Made by a program: the position numbers and the translations under genes
Source of the DNA: Holacanthus passer
Taxonomy: Eukaryota > Chordata > Actinopteri > Pomacanthidae
Reading direction: 5' to 3'
Length of the DNA stretch: 64,000 nucleotides
Assembly (NCBI GenBank): GCA_025331565.1
Contig: JAFREQ010000048.1
Location: 1,240,001 to 1,304,000 of the forward strand
Shown: piece after piece, positions 62,486 to 64,000 of the stretch
Layout of the letters: every line of letters starts with the position of its first letter
Numbering within the stretch: position 1 is the stretch's first letter
The notes under the pieces: model-generated
Told to the model about the DNA's origin: nothing
Seen by the model: the letters and a program-made list of their open reading frames with translations, nothing else
The model's database searches: none

Positions 62486-63107
62486 GGCTGCGTCAGATAG
62501 GCTGTTGCTGTTGTGCTTGTGTGCATGGTTGTATGTGTGTTTATATGTGTGTTTTTATGTGCATACCCATAGTTGTATGCATGCATGTAAGCCTTTAGTC
62601 ACATACAGCAAACACACAAGCAGGAATGAGTTGAGAACTATATACAATGACATGGGTCTGTCATGTCTGTTTTTTAAACCTCTCAAATATAAATATTGGT
62701 ATCTACCTCAAATATCCAGTATCGGGTGAATTCTAGTATATATGTCATACACTCATTCACTCCGTGAATTTATATAAATGATATGGAAATCATTCTAGTT
62801 AATCGGATTTCAGGTCGCAAGAAGAATATGGCAGCGAGGTGCCTGAGCCTCCTGGCCTCATACATCTTCAGAAGTGGAAGTGTCATAATCATAGACCCTC
62901 AGGATAGCTTCTTGAAGTCTGTATAGTGTATGGCAGAAGTGTACGATGAGCAATGATCTTTTGTGAGTTTCACTGAAGTGGTATTATTGGCGCCTTACAG
63001 TACAGTGGCACACAGCGCAAGATAAAGGACGTGAATCCAAGTTTGACGACGTGGGAAAAAGCAGTTCAGAGAGGGTACTTTCAACATGTGTCTGTGTGTC
63101 ACTGCAG

Positions 63108-63164
63108 CTGACCCATGTCTGCACGCTGAAGCAGCCACAGCAGCAGCAAAGAATGACATGCAAG
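63108..63164 (+). other. candidate cryptic or alternative exon in myt1l intron
   Basis: A 57-nt segment is bounded by an acceptor (gtgtcactgcag) and a consensus donor (CAAG|gtaaag). It lies 3.6 kb after the second myt1l coding exon. In the phase left by that exon, AG plus C makes serine and the next codon is TGA, so inclusion would end translation at once. The other two frames are open (one reads LTHVCTLKQPQQQQR), but neither fits the phase. It may be a pseudo-exon, a regulated stop-containing exon, or chance. Confidence 0.2.
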
Positions 63165-63674
63165 GTAAAGGCGTCTGATGAATAAAAAATATACTTTCAG
63201 GTCGGTTTTATGAATAAATAAACACTCTCATTAGTTTCTGTTGTCTTAAGAATGAATGTATTTAATAAATTACTGGCCAGGAAAGCAAGACGCTACACAA
63301 TAGTGGTTTCATAGGTTTTTGCATTTCAAACAAGGTCAAAAACAGAGGCATGGATTGCTCTTCTGAGCTGCCTAAACAACATAATCCAGCATATCCAGGA
63401 CTCCAGCATATCAAGAAATTATTTCATAAATAATCAAACAATGAAAATTCAGAAACACATACATTTTATACCTTAAAGGAATATTTCTACCACAACACCC
63501 CCTTCCAGTTAAAGCTGCAATTGCATGGTTGAATTTCTTTTGTGAAAGAAGAAAAATAAAGATACCTTTAACAGAGACCTCATCTCAATAAACCTCATCA
63601 TGGTTTTCATACACGGGGTGGGTGGGGGAGGGGCTGTGCTAGACGGAAAGCTCACAGCATAAACATTCCCCTCC

Positions 63675-63990
63675 ACATCTCTTTTGTCATTTGCATATTT
63701 ACAGTCTGCCATGCTAATCATGTTTATTGGGGTGTATAAGTACTGCGCATGAGCTCAATAGAGCCCAGAGATTGCATGGCAGAGGCACTGGGATAAAAAT
63801 TGCCCCAAACCCCCCACTTCTGAAAATAAATGGCTTCTCCTGCAGTAATCCAATTTCAAAAGACAAAAAGAGCGATCTTACATAACTAGGACAGCACAGG
63901 CTTTTTCTAATTATGGTGTTAATGCACAGTGAAGAATTCCCCTGATTTAAAGCAAAGGCCATGATTTATGAAGATATTTTTGGGTTTTTG
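63675..63990. promoter_or_regulatory. possible conserved non-coding element with octamer
   Basis: A perfect octamer ATTTGCATAT (63689-63698), CATGCTAATCATGTTTATTG and CTAATTATGGTGTTAATGC lie in complex sequence. The block runs to the window edge. Confidence 0.33.
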
Positions 63991-64000
63991 GGGTGTTGTG

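Larger units (their letters stand above)
59462..63105 (+). other. myt1l: myt1l intron after coding exon 2 (open to the right)
   Basis: The next expected exon, starting with the CPTPGC finger in phase 2, was looked for up to 64000 and not found. A block at about 60880-61560 is somewhat richer in CpG and may be an unclassified repeat. The rest is unremarkable. Confidence 0.6.

Overview
The window looks like ray-finned fish DNA, probably a percomorph teleost. It is AT-leaning and dominated by long (CA)n/(TG)n and (CT)n/(GA)n microsatellites. It also carries relics of typical teleost mobile elements: a LINE 3' end, hAT and Tc1-like pieces, and a tRNA-derived SINE. No prokaryotic gene organisation is present. 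Nearly all the longer open frames are shadows of simple repeats or chance frames.

The only protein-coding gene I can support is the 5' end of a MYT1-family gene on the + strand, most likely myt1l (myelin transcription factor 1-like, a neuronal C2HC zinc-finger repressor). Its first coding exon lies at 56882-56927 (MEVDADDKRHRTRSK plus one base) and the second at 59428-59461 (VPVDPALTELF plus two bases). Both have canonical splice sites and compatible phases. The zinc-finger exons lie beyond the right edge. A convincing non-coding 5' exon sits at 49848-49961; joined to the first coding exon, it places a short in-frame upstream ORF before the start codon. Promoter-like segments, one with a TATAAAAG box, lie around 17.7-21 kb and may be transcription starts for this gene.

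Layout: 1-17 kb is gene-free, with four or five degraded copies of one dispersed repeat family, a LINE 3' fragment (10.5 kb), microsatellites and a CpG-enriched block (15.4-16.6 kb). 17.6-21 kb holds promoter-like sequence. 21-49 kb would be one long intron or upstream DNA, with several segments that resemble conserved non-coding elements (motif and composition evidence only). It also holds a cluster of non-B-DNA motifs at 38.5-38.9 kb, a DNA-transposon block at 37.2-38.0 kb and hAT-like ends at 40.1 and 43.3 kb. At 46.8 kb there is a broken histone H2B pseudogene on the - strand. 49.5-64 kb holds the exons, a truncated SINE, a hAT transposase relic with its BED finger (51.2-52.0 kb) and more intronic sequence.

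I saw no evidence of a new biological system. The notable points are the myt1l 5' architecture, the H2B relic, the hAT relic and the candidate regulatory segments. All recognition is from memory and reading; nothing was searched or aligned.
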